In this document: positions 29,528 to 37,066 of the stretch, piece after piece | Position numbering within the stretch: the first letter of the stretch is position 1 | How the letters are laid out: every line of letters begins with the position of its first letter | Source: CAWKOH01 sp963851245 | GTDB taxonomy: Bacteria; Actinomycetota; Acidimicrobiia; Acidimicrobiales; Palsa-688 | Assembly: GCA_963851245.1 (NCBI GenBank) | Contig: CAWKOH010000005.1 | Location: forward strand, 372,001-436,000 | Reading direction: 5' to 3' | Length of the DNA: 64,000 nucleotides | Program-made: the position numbers and the translations under genes | Notes under the pieces: generated by a model | The model's input: only the letters and a program-made list of their open reading frames with translations | Told to the model about the DNA's origin: nothing | Databases searched by the model: none

Positions 29528-30658
29528 ATGTTTGGTTGGCGTATCCCTTCGCCGGACGAGGCGATGTTGATCAGTGGGGCTAAGGGCCGCGGGGATGGTG
29601 CCGCGCCGTTCAAGATCGTGAAAGGCCACGGAGCCTTTGTTTTCCCGCCTCGGTCCAAGGCCTCGTTTCTGACCTTGTCGATGCAGGAGGCGGAGGTCCT
29701 GGAACCGTGTGTGACCCAGCAGGGGATCACGCTGGCTGTGAAGGCGGTGATCGCGTTCAAGGTTGGCAACGATTACGAGTCGATCACGAACGCGGCGACT
29801 CGTTTTCTCGCCGACGAGGATCAGATGACCCGTCTGACTGGGCGAATTTTTGCCGGTCATCTTCGGTCCATCGTCGGGTCGATGACCGTCGAGGATCTCA
29901 TCCGTGAACGACAGAAGCTCGCCGCAGAAGTCCTCGATCAGTCGAAGCCAGAGATGGCAAGGCTGGGTCTGGTAGTTGACTCCCTTCAGATCGAATCGAT
30001 CGACGATCAGGGCTCCGGGTATATCAAGGCTTTGAGCCAGCCCCATGTTGCGGCGGTCAACCAGACCGCGGCCATCGCTCAGTCGGCTGCCGATCAGGCT
30101 GCGGCTCAGGCCCGTCAGGAGTCGGACCGCAACCAAGCGGAGTACGCCCGCCAGACTTCTGTCGCCAGGGCGCAGTACGACGCTGAAGTAGAGGCCGCCC
30201 AAGCGAAGGCAGCTCAGGCAGGTCCCCTGGCTGCTGCCCGGGCGCAGCAAGACGTCCTCGCCGAGCAAGCCAAGGTGGCCGAACGTAACGCCGAGCTTCG
30301 CCGCCAGCAGCTCCTTGCTGAGGTGGTCCGCCCGGCAGAGGCCGAGGCGGAGAGGATCAAGGTCCTCGCTACCGCGGATGCCGGGGCCACGCGGGTGCGC
30401 GCCGAAGCTGCGGCCGCTAACGATCGGGTTGCCCTCGACCAGCAACTGATCGCCATGCTTCCCGAAGTGATTAGGGGCACCAGCGAGGGGCTAGCGAGGG
30501 CCAACATTACCGTTCTAAATGGAGCGGAGGGATACAACCAGACTGTGTCGGGCCTGGTCGGCCAGTCCATCGCTGTCCTCGACACGCTCCGTGCCGGAAT
30601 CCGCACCGGAACAGTCGAACACACCAGCGGCAACGGCGCCGTGCCAACCGAGGCTTAG
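29528..30658 (+). CDS. Flotillin/SPFH-family membrane scaffold protein
   Basis: This 376-residue protein has an SPFH/band 7 domain at ~10-170 (FVFPPRSKASFLTLSMQ; GITLAVKAVIAFKVGNDYES; HLRSIVGSMTVEDLI; GLVVDSLQIESIDD), then a long Ala/Gln/Glu-rich coiled coil at ~190-310 typical of flotillins. There is no clear N-terminal membrane helix, so it may bind through a hairpin or a partner. ATG 29528 follows GAGGGAG at normal spacing; an upstream TTG in the same frame lacks a site. Flotillins organise membrane microdomains. It is not next to an NfeD partner here. Confidence 0.85.
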   Translation: MFGWRIPSPDEAMLISGAKGRGDGAAPFKIVKGHGAFVFPPRSKASFLTLSMQEAEVLEPCVTQQGITLAVKAVIAFKVGNDYESITNAATRFLADEDQMTRLTGRIFAGHLRSIVGSMTVEDLIRERQKLAAEVLDQSKPEMARLGLVVDSLQIESIDDQGSGYIKALSQPHVAAVNQTAAIAQSAADQAAAQARQESDRNQAEYARQTSVARAQYDAEVEAAQAKAAQAGPLAAARAQQDVLAEQAKVAERNAELRRQQLLAEVVRPAEAEAERIKVLATADAGATRVRAEAAAANDRVALDQQLIAMLPEVIRGTSEGLARANITVLNGAEGYNQTVSGLVGQSIAVLDTLRAGIRTGTVEHTSGNGAVPTEA

Positions 30659-31322
30659 CGAGACGGCCAGCGGACAGTTCGATCCTGGCTCGCCGACGCC
30701 ACCAGCGAGCTAGTGATACCCGCAGCACCCGAACCTGACAATCAGCTTCCCGAGACCGCACGAGGTCACCTACGCCCTCGACACGGGGACGCGATCACGG
30801 CCGGTCTCGCTGGTTCAATCCGAGGCTTGCCTAGCGCCGATCTGCAGATCGATAACAGTGCATGATGACAGCGCGTACGGCACCTACGAGCATCTATCTA
30901 GTCCTCCCGGCGCGGCACGTGCGTATCCAACGGGCCGGACCCGGGTGCCCGAACGGGTGTGGTGTCAGCGTCGCCCTATAGATGTGAGAACGGTACGGTC
31001 AGCCGATCGGAGGGAGATGTTGTCGCTCGCCAGCAGCATGGGGCCACTGGGAGAGGGCGCCGAGTGGTTTCGCCAGCATCATGGGGCCACCTCGAGGCGA
31101 ACCGGTGGCCCCATCACGCTGGCGAGCGACAGATGTCAAGTCAGGCCGAGTGCAGCCGACTCAGGTGTCCCCACTCGAGCGAAAAGTGGTGTCAGCGTCG
31201 GCCGATACGTGAAAGACCAACCGAGTCGACAGGAGGTCTCGCCTATCGAAGTGTGAGGAGCCCTAGCAGCCTGAGAAATTATGGCCGCATTTATGGCCGC
31301 CAGCCCGCCGACGACCAAAAGT
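30659..31322. other. 660-bp noncoding region with repeats
   Basis: No convincing gene is present. It holds a direct-repeat pair and an inverted-repeat cluster, listed separately, suggesting a mobile-element end or a structured noncoding region. Confidence 0.4.
30959..31200. repeat. Direct repeats flanking an inverted-repeat cluster (possible IS relic)
   Basis: GTGGTGTCAGCGTCG occurs at 30959-30973 and again at 31186-31200 in the same direction. Between them, 31022-31047 and 31105-31130 are 26-bp inverted repeats with three mismatches (outer ends GTCGCTCGCCAGC and GCTGGCGAGCGAC). A third copy of the inner part (CGCCAGCATCATGGGGCCAC) lies at 31071-31090. Multiple repeats near an end are typical of some insertion sequences, but no transposase fragment is seen. 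Confidence 0.5.
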
Positions 31323-31410
31323 TGGCGGAGGGAGTGGGATTTGAACCCACGGGGACTCGCATCCCAAAGCTTTTCAAGAGCTTCGCATTCGGCCGCTCTG
31401 CCATCCCTCC
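31323..31410 (-). tRNA. tRNA-Ser (anticodon UGA)
   Basis: The minus strand folds as a class II tRNA: acceptor GGAGGGA pairs with TCCCTCC, discriminator G, encoded CCA (31323-31325), T-arm GTGGGTTCAAATCCCAC and a long variable arm. The anticodon stem AAGCT/AGCTT encloses loop CTTGAAA, giving anticodon TGA and thus Ser (UCA codons). Confidence 0.95.
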
Positions 31411-31434
31411 GGAGCATGCGATCCTATCCAGCCA

Positions 31435-31452
31435 TCATTTCCAGCGGAAATG
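31435..31452. repeat. Copy A of an 18-bp palindromic direct repeat
   Basis: TCATTTCCAGCGGAAATG contains a perfect 7-bp inverted repeat (CATTTCC / GGAAATG). It lies 25 bp from tRNA-Ser and is identical to the sequence at the end of the smr gene at 33082-33099. It is a candidate attachment-site or operator copy. Confidence 0.5.
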
Positions 31453-31491
31453 GAAACCGCCGAGCCGCCGACCAGCGAGGCAGGTGCGTAA

Positions 31492-31719
31492 GCGTATGCG
31501 GCCAGCTACCCCGCGGTTCGAATCGGGTTCGGCGCGCCAGCGCCGTTTGACCCCAAACGCGAGTTGGGCCGCTACGTGGAACAGGGTTTGGCCGACCAGT
31601 TCCAGCCCGAAGAAGTCAACTCCCCCCGGTGGCAGGACCTTCGTGATGCCCGGGCGACCGTGCGGGCCTGGATGGCCGAGGAAGGGCTATTTGTCCTAGT
31701 CACCAAACCAGGGACCTAA
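31492..31719 (+). pseudogene. C-terminal remnant of an unrecognised protein
   Basis: Following a TAA at 31489 one frame runs 75 codons to a TAA at 31717. The sequence has natural composition: FDPKRELGRYVEQGLADQFQ, then PEEVNSPRWQDLRDARATVR and AWMAEEGLFVLVTKPGT. No start codon is evident. It lies inside the interval bounded by the two 18-bp repeats and might be cargo of an eroded element. The family is not recognised. Confidence 0.4.
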
Positions 31720-31999
31720 ATGAGCGCCCAACGTCTATAGTCAAAGGCAATCGGCTTGGGGGGAGCATGAGAGGGCCGATGCCCGAGCCGATTTGCTGAA
31801 TCCGGACCGAACGGACCACAGGCCGGGTTCTACGCAGCGGCCAGCGTGCCCGGCCCTTCAACTGCCTAAGGGGATCGGGCACGCTGACGCTGGACGCCCC
31901 TAATTCGGCTAGTCGATCTCCGACTAATAGGCCTATCCGTGGTAGTCGGGCTTAGACTATTGCAATACGCATGTCGGTGGCGGATGACCATTAGATCGT
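31720..31999. other. Noncoding gap inside the repeat-bounded interval
   Basis: Nothing recognisable in these 280 bp. Confidence 0.35.
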
Positions 32000-32191
32000 T
32001 TAAAGGACCTCACCGCCGGAGGTTCGGCTCCCCAGTAGCCGAAGAAGCTGAACCTGGCGAGGCTTGTCGTCGGTGGGAGGTTCCGGGTGGGAGCGGACGA
32101 CCACTGGGTGGCCGCGTCGTCGAACCTCGAAGGCGATCTCTTCGGCGGCCTGGCGGTCGTCGAAGAGTAAGAGGTGTTCTGCGCATCTCAT
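32000..32191 (-). CDS. Small protein resembling the start of an RraB-like domain
   Basis: The 63-residue frame begins MRCAEHLLLFDDRQAAEEIA and FEVRRRGHPVVVRSHPEP. This beta-alpha-beta pattern resembles ribonuclease E inhibitor B-like domains, in which 'F.d...A...A..L...G..V.V' opens the fold. The rest of the domain is missing, so it is either a truncated gene or an unrelated small protein. No good ribosome site is seen. Confidence 0.3.
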   Translation of the reverse strand: MRCAEHLLLFDDRQAAEEIAFEVRRRGHPVVVRSHPEPPTDDKPRQVQLLRLLGSRTSGGEVL

Positions 32192-32747
32192 TTGATGGCG
32201 ATGCCGGCCGCTCTCGATCACAACTTTCCCGCTAGCCCCTATCGGTTCTTTACAAGATGACGTAGTGTCGAACTGATCGGTGCGGGAAGCAGTCGACATT
32301 CCTAAGCGCTCGCGCCGAACCGCTAGCCCCGATGCACCTACCCCTGTCAGGGTTAGCGATCCAGCGTGCCCAGCCCCCACGGACTGCCCCTCTTTGCGGG
32401 CTGGCGCGCTGACCCATGAAGCGGGGGTCAAAGGCGACAACTGTGGCTTCCGAACATGACGCCGAGCGCGAAGCAGACCTGACCGCATTGGTTCACCGTC
32501 TGGTGCGACACCTTGTTTATGGACAGGTGGATCCGACGTCGGCCGCGACGCAGCCGTCGACTCCCACGAGCAGGAGCGCATCCGCCGCTCCATCGTCATG
32601 CTCCCACCCGGGCACTCGGCCGGCGCCCACCCGAGGAGCGGCCATGGCACAGATCGAGGACATATCCCACCTCGACCAGCTCACCGCCAAGTACCGGAAG
32701 CGATTGCCGAACCAAGGTGAGTACCCGAAGCGCTCGACGCTCCTTAA
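32192..32747. other. Stretch with only weak open frames
   Basis: A plus-strand frame from ATG 32644 reads MAQIEDISHLDQLTAKYRKR and NQGEYPKRSTLLNYSDW before losing protein character. I could not decide whether it is coding. Nothing else is seen. Confidence 0.25.
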
Positions 32748-32906
32748 TTACTCCGACTGGTTTTCGGAGCCAGAATCCTCGACGGTCGGAACGCCCCCGC
32801 TTGGTGCTGGCTCAGCATCAGGAGATTGTGTCCCGATGGTGTTCTCTGGATCAGCTTCGATCTGCGCTTGTTTTTTCGCGCCGCGTCGCCTGGAAAAGAT
32901 ACCCAT
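32748..32906 (-). CDS. Small acidic hypothetical protein, 52 residues
   Basis: The frame starts MGIFSRRRGAKKQAQIEADP, a basic N-terminus of the kind seen in several short actinomycete proteins, then turns acidic and Gly/Pro-rich (VPTVEDSGSENQSE). CCGAGG lies right before ATG 32906, rather close for a ribosome site. Too short for a family call. Confidence 0.35.
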   Translation of the reverse strand: MGIFSRRRGAKKQAQIEADPENTIGTQSPDAEPAPSGGVPTVEDSGSENQSE

Positions 32907-33081
32907 CCTCGGGGACCTCCGTTCTCGTCTGACTCGGAGCCTAGATCGCGGGTCCCGTCTAGTCCTCAGCAGCTCCTCAGCACGTCGGTAAATCGCTGTC
33001 AACGGTGGTCGACCCTGGACAGGGAAATGGCTGCTCAAGGCACCTTTCGGCCGCGGAGATGCTGGTCCGAGTCGTGGCGTT

Positions 33082-33099
33082 TCATTTCCAGCGGAAATG
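33082..33099. repeat. Copy B of the 18-bp palindromic direct repeat (3' end of smr)
   Basis: Identical to 31435-31452 and in the same orientation. It includes the smr stop codon. The 1.63 kb between copies holds only fragments and small frames. Confidence 0.5.
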
Positions 33100-33336
33100 A
33101 ACGAAGACCCGACCGAAGTTACGGGAGTCCTTCTCCACCCGGTGATAGAGCGGCTTGATGTCTGGCTGGTCGAGGAACCGCAGGACCCGCTTCTTGAGTT
33201 GCCCGCTTCCTTTGCCGGGAATGATCTCGATGACCGACGCCTTCTTGGCCACCGCCTCCTCCATTACCTGGCGCAGAGCGGCATCGATCGCCGAGCCCCG
33301 GTTGTAGACGTCGTGGAGGTCGAGCTTGAGCTTCAC
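33082..33336 (-). CDS. Smr-domain protein
   Basis: This 84-residue protein is a stand-alone Smr (small MutS-related) domain. It opens with the LDLHDVYNRGSAIDAAL motif (LDLHG-like) and has IEIIPGKGSGQLKKRVLRFL, the TGKG-like loop, ending RVFVHFRWK. Such domains bind or nick structured DNA or RNA. The last codons and stop (HFRWK and TGA) coincide with copy B of the 18-bp palindromic repeat, so this 3' end could be an integration site. Confidence 0.85.
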   Translation of the reverse strand: MKLKLDLHDVYNRGSAIDAALRQVMEEAVAKKASVIEIIPGKGSGQLKKRVLRFLDQPDIKPLYHRVEKDSRNFGRVFVHFRWK

Positions 33337-33358
33337 TACCGCCGGCGCCCACGCCTTA

Positions 33359-33995
33359 TTAAGAGGCGCCCCACGCGTCCCAGTAGGTGATCCCTTCCAC
33401 GGGCGGCCGCTCGGCCGGTTTGAGGTCGCCGCCAGTTGTGTAGCCGACCGGGATCAACGCCACCTGGGTTATGTCATCGGGGATGCCGAGCAGCTCGGCG
33501 GCTTCCTTTTCCTTGAATAAATGCAGTGTCGTCCATGCTGACCCGAGTCCCCGGCTCCGCAACGCCAGCATGAAGCTCCAGGCAGCCGGGATGATCGAGC
33601 CGTAACGAGAGGCGGCCATAGGGTTGGGAGCATTGTCGACGCGCCCCTGGATACACGGGATCACGTGAACCGGGACCCGGCCCAGGACCTCGGTCAGGTA
33701 CAGGGCGCTCTCGTAGACCCGCCTGGTTTGCGGCTCGGTGGCCGTCGCCGCGGCCGTCTTCAGGTACGCGCGCCCCCCCTTCCGCGTACATCCGGGCCAG
33801 CTCCGCCTTCTTGTCGGGATCGGTCACCACCACCCAGCGCCAGTCCTGAGCGTTGCTGGCCGTGGGCGCCTGTATGGCCAGGCGGAGGCAGTCCAGGATC
33901 ACGGACCTCTCGACCGGGCGGTCGAGGTCAAGGCGCCTGCGCACGGCCCGAGTGGTGGACAGGAGATGGTCGGTTACCGCGGTGTCGATAGTCAT
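33359..33995 (-). CDS. Nitroreductase-family flavoprotein, one homopolymer frameshift
   Basis: The N-terminal part (TRAVRRRLDLDRPVERSVILDCLRLAIQAPTASNAQDWRWV; shown in pieces) has the nitroreductase FMN-binding RSxRxF-like start and the APTASNAQDWRW motif. A run of seven Cs at 33773-33779 is one longer than the frame needs. Beyond it the second frame gives RYGSIIPAAWSFMLALRSRGLGSAWTTLHL and LLGIPDDITQVALIPVGYT, the normal C-terminus. The total is ~211 codons, standard length. A sequencing error in the run is the likeliest reason; slippage-based phase variation is possible. Confidence 0.82.
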
Positions 33996-34007
33996 GGTGC
34001 CCTTTGT

Positions 34008-34985
34008 CTACTCGGTCTGGGTGGTCTGAACCCTCGAGCGCATCTCGTGGATCCACTTGTCGGCGGCCCGCCAGGCCTTGTCGGCTTGCCGGCGCCGCGC
34101 CGGCCCGTGCTCGCCGGCAGCCGGGTAAGACCCCAGGAACTTGAGTCCTCGCAAGCCGGCATGCAGGTCCCGGAGGCAGTCGGCGACCACCGCGTCGGCG
34201 ATGTGACCTTCGAAGTCGATGATGAAGCAGTACTCGCCCAGGCCCTGTTTGGTCGGCCGTGACTCCAGTTTCACCAGGTTCAAGTCGCGAGCCGAGAACT
34301 GGCCGAGGATCCCGTGCAGGCTGCCCGGGTGGTCCGAGGACTGGAAACAGACCACGCTCGTCTTGTCGTGTCCGGTCGGCGCCGGTATCCCGGTGTCATG
34401 GGGAGCGACGAGCACGAAGCGAGTGGAGTTGCCGAGGTAGTCCTCGATTCGGGGTGCTACCACCTCGAGCCCGTAAAGCTCACCTGCCAGGGCTGTTCCG
34501 ATGGCGGCCGTGTGCCCGTCCGCCGTTCCCTCCTGGACTGCCGCCCCCACCTGGCGCACGGCCTCGGCCGTCGAGGTGGCCGCCACCTCCTCGACGTCGG
34601 GCAGGTGCTCGGTCAGCCAGGCCCGGCACTGCCCCGTGGCGTGAGGAAACGACACGATCCGTTTGATGTCCGCCACCGTCATGCCCGGCTGGGCCAGCAG
34701 GTTCTGGGTCACCGGCAGGATCGCCTCGCCCACGATGAGCAGATCCCGCTCGAAGACCAGCTGGTCGAGGGCAATGGAGACCGTGCCCTCGATGGAGTTC
34801 TCGATGGCCACGAATCCGTAGTCGACCTTGCCCTCGCCCACCGCACTCAACACGTGCACGAAGGATGGGAGCGGGCGCCGCTCGGCCGCGGCCAGTCCCG
34901 GTTCGCTCCGCAACGCCTCCTCCGTGAAGGTTCCGGACGGGCCCAGGAAACCGATGGTGGCCTTCGGTGAGACAACTCCGGTCAT
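34008..34985 (-). CDS. pheA: Prephenate dehydratase
   Basis: This 325-residue enzyme converts prephenate to phenylpyruvate in phenylalanine synthesis. The catalytic domain spans ~1-190, with IGFLGPSGTFTEEAL, DYGFVAIENSIEGTVS and YLGNSTRFVLVA (the Thr-Arg-Phe catalytic motif). An ACT regulatory domain follows, with HPGSLHGILGQFSARDLNLVKLESRP, including the ESRP phenylalanine-binding motif. ATG 34985 is chosen because it leads directly into the conserved start; the longer frame to 35123 overlaps larB. It lacks a chorismate mutase domain. It is divergent from larB, 22 bp apart. Confidence 0.95.
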   Translation of the reverse strand: MTGVVSPKATIGFLGPSGTFTEEALRSEPGLAAAERRPLPSFVHVLSAVGEGKVDYGFVAIENSIEGTVSIALDQLVFERDLLIVGEAILPVTQNLLAQPGMTVADIKRIVSFPHATGQCRAWLTEHLPDVEEVAATSTAEAVRQVGAAVQEGTADGHTAAIGTALAGELYGLEVVAPRIEDYLGNSTRFVLVAPHDTGIPAPTGHDKTSVVCFQSSDHPGSLHGILGQFSARDLNLVKLESRPTKQGLGEYCFIIDFEGHIADAVVADCLRDLHAGLRGLKFLGSYPAAGEHGPARRRQADKAWRAADKWIHEMRSRVQTTQTE

Positions 34986-35007
34986 GGGCGGGCAGGATAG
35001 AGCGGTT

Positions 35008-35775
35008 ATGGATGAGGCCGCCGTTCGAAACCTGCTTGACCAGCTGAAGGCCGGGCAGGTCGATGCCGACGAGGTGGTGCGCCGCCTGCGCCTGCTGCCT
35101 TTCGCCGACCTCGGATACGCCAACGTGGACCACCACCGGCAGCTCAGGCATGGGGTGCCCGAAGCGGTCTATGGACCTGGCAAAACAGCCGCCCAATGCG
35201 TGGGCATCGTCTCCGAGCTCCTCTCGGGCGGTGGCGCCGAACCCGGGCGTGGGGGCCCGGTGGTGCTCAGCCGGGCCAGCGCCGAGCAGATGACCGCGGC
35301 CATGGCCGCCTGCCCGGGCGGACGGGCCTCGGCCTCGACCGTCGTGTGGAGGCCGGCGCCGGCCCGATCCGAACGGGTCGTGGTCCTCACGGGTGGCACC
35401 GCCGACCTGCCCGTGGCCGAGGAGTGCCACGCCGTGCTCGAAGCGTTCGGGTTCCAGGCCGGTCTCATCTCGGACGTGGGGGTGGCGGGCGTGCACCGGT
35501 TGCTCTCTCGCGTCGAGTTGGTGCAGGAGGCCGAGGCCGTGGTGACAGTGGCCGGGATGGAGGGGGCGCTGGCCAGCGTTGTCGGTGGCCTCACCGCCGC
35601 GCCGGTGGTGGCCGTCCCCACCAGTGTGGGCTACGGGGCGTCGCTGGAGGGAGTGACCGCGCTGCTGGCCATGTTGAGCTCGTGCGCGTCCGGGCTGGCC
35701 GTGGTCGGCATCGACAACGGCTTCGGCGCCGCCTTCGCGGTGTGGCGCATCCTCGGGCGACGGGGCGCGCCGTGA
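35008..35775 (+). CDS. larB: Nickel-pincer cofactor biosynthesis carboxylase LarB
   Basis: This 255-residue protein is full length for LarB, which carboxylates and hydrolyses nicotinic acid adenine dinucleotide in making the nickel-pincer nucleotide. Family motifs are FADLGYANVDHHRQLRHG (N-terminal), VVLTGGTADLPVAEE (PurE-like phosphate site) and VGYGASLEGVTALLAML, near the C-terminus VGIDNGFGAAF. The stop overlaps the GTG of larC (GTGA), so the two are coupled. No larE or larA homologue is in the window. Confidence 0.95.
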   Translation: MDEAAVRNLLDQLKAGQVDADEVVRRLRLLPFADLGYANVDHHRQLRHGVPEAVYGPGKTAAQCVGIVSELLSGGGAEPGRGGPVVLSRASAEQMTAAMAACPGGRASASTVVWRPAPARSERVVVLTGGTADLPVAEECHAVLEAFGFQAGLISDVGVAGVHRLLSRVELVQEAEAVVTVAGMEGALASVVGGLTAAPVVAVPTSVGYGASLEGVTALLAMLSSCASGLAVVGIDNGFGAAFAVWRILGRRGAP

Positions 35776-36998
35776 CGACCGTCGCCTGGTGGCACTGTTT
35801 CGCCGGCATAGCCGGAGACATGGCCCTCGGCAGCCTGGTCGACGCCGGCGCCGACCTGTCCCTCGTCGAACGTGAACTGGTTGCCCTGCCCGTAGGCGGC
35901 TGGACCCTGGAAGCGACGCCCGTTCTCCGGGCCGGCCTGGCTTGCACCCAGGTGAAGGTGTCGGCTCGGTCCAGCCAGGTCGTCCGCACCTACAGCCACA
36001 TCGTGGGCCTTATCACCGAAGCCCGCCTGCCCGACCGGGCCCGCCAGCGGGCCCTTGCCACCTTCGCCCGGCTGGCCGACGCCGAGGGCAAGCTCCACCG
36101 CCGGCCGACGGCCCAGGTCCACTTCCACGAGGTCGGATCAACCGACGCCGTCATCGACATAGTCGGCACCTGCGTAGCGCTGGAACTTCTCGGGGTCGAC
36201 GAAGTGAGGGCCAGCCCGGTGGCCCAGGGGACCGGAATGGTCCACACCGCCCACGGCACCCTGCCGGTCCCGGCTCCGGCAGTGGTGGAACTGCTGCGCG
36301 GCGCCCCCACCTACGGCACCTCGATAACAGCGGAGCTGTGCACCCCGACCGGCGCCGCCCTGCTCGCCGCCCTGTCCGCCGGGTGGGGACCGATGCCGGC
36401 CATGCAGATCACCGCCAGCGGATACGGGGCCGGCTCCCGGGAACTGGACAGCCTCCCCAACGCCGTCCAGGTCGTGATCGGCACCGCCGTGGACCGGTCC
36501 GCCTCGGATCCGGAACACGGCCAGCCGGTGGTGGTCCTCGAGGCCAACGTGGACGACGTCACCGGCGAGATCCTCGGCACCACGGTCGCCGCCTTGATCG
36601 CAGCCGACGCCTTCGACGCCTGGGTCACGCCGGTCACCGGGAAGAAGGGCCGGCCCGCTCACGTCGTTAGCGTTCTGGCCGACCCGGCCAACGTGGGCCG
36701 GTTGCGCCAGGTGCTGGCCGACGAGACCGGCACCCTGGGCATCCGGGCCCAGTCGTGGCAGCGGTGGCCAGCGGAACGGCAGTTCGCCGAGGTCGAGGTC
36801 GGTGGCTATCCGGTCCGGGTCAAGAAGGGGCCACGACGCATAAAGGCGGAGCACGACGACGCCGCCCGCGTGGCCCGCCTCTTGCGCATCCCGGTGCGGG
36901 AGGTGGCCCGCCGGGCCGAGGAACAGGCCCACCGCCTCTTCGACGAGGGGCCCACCGACCCCTCGGGAGACGGTGGGGCCGGGGGAATCGCCGGCTGA
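35772..36998 (+). CDS. larC: Nickel-insertion cyclometallase LarC
   Basis: This 408-residue protein is LarC, which inserts nickel into the pincer cofactor using CTP. Markers are CFAGIAGDMALGSLVDAG at the start, VHFHEVGSTDAVIDIVGTC, PAPAVVELLRG, VVVLEANVDDVTGEILG and the C-terminal VKKGPRRIKAEHDDAARVA. It is one continuous frame, unlike the species where larC needs a programmed frameshift between LarC1 and LarC2. GTG 35772 overlaps larB. Confidence 0.95.
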   Translation: MTTVAWWHCFAGIAGDMALGSLVDAGADLSLVERELVALPVGGWTLEATPVLRAGLACTQVKVSARSSQVVRTYSHIVGLITEARLPDRARQRALATFARLADAEGKLHRRPTAQVHFHEVGSTDAVIDIVGTCVALELLGVDEVRASPVAQGTGMVHTAHGTLPVPAPAVVELLRGAPTYGTSITAELCTPTGAALLAALSAGWGPMPAMQITASGYGAGSRELDSLPNAVQVVIGTAVDRSASDPEHGQPVVVLEANVDDVTGEILGTTVAALIAADAFDAWVTPVTGKKGRPAHVVSVLADPANVGRLRQVLADETGTLGIRAQSWQRWPAERQFAEVEVGGYPVRVKKGPRRIKAEHDDAARVARLLRIPVREVARRAEEQAHRLFDEGPTDPSGDGGAGGIAG

Positions 36999-37066
36999 GC
37001 GCCCTATCGGGTCCGGGCGGGTTAAACCGATTCCGGCCCGAAGGCGTTCTCCGGCATCATGGATGG

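Noticed and set aside
31000..31140. Riboswitch or small RNA in the repeat cluster
   Set aside because: The inverted repeats could fold as RNA, but there is no known motif and no promoter; kept only as a DNA repeat.
35196..35771. 5' extension of the larC frame
   Set aside because: Out-of-frame Arg/Gly-rich shadow of larB; GTG 35772 with GTGA overlap is the real start.
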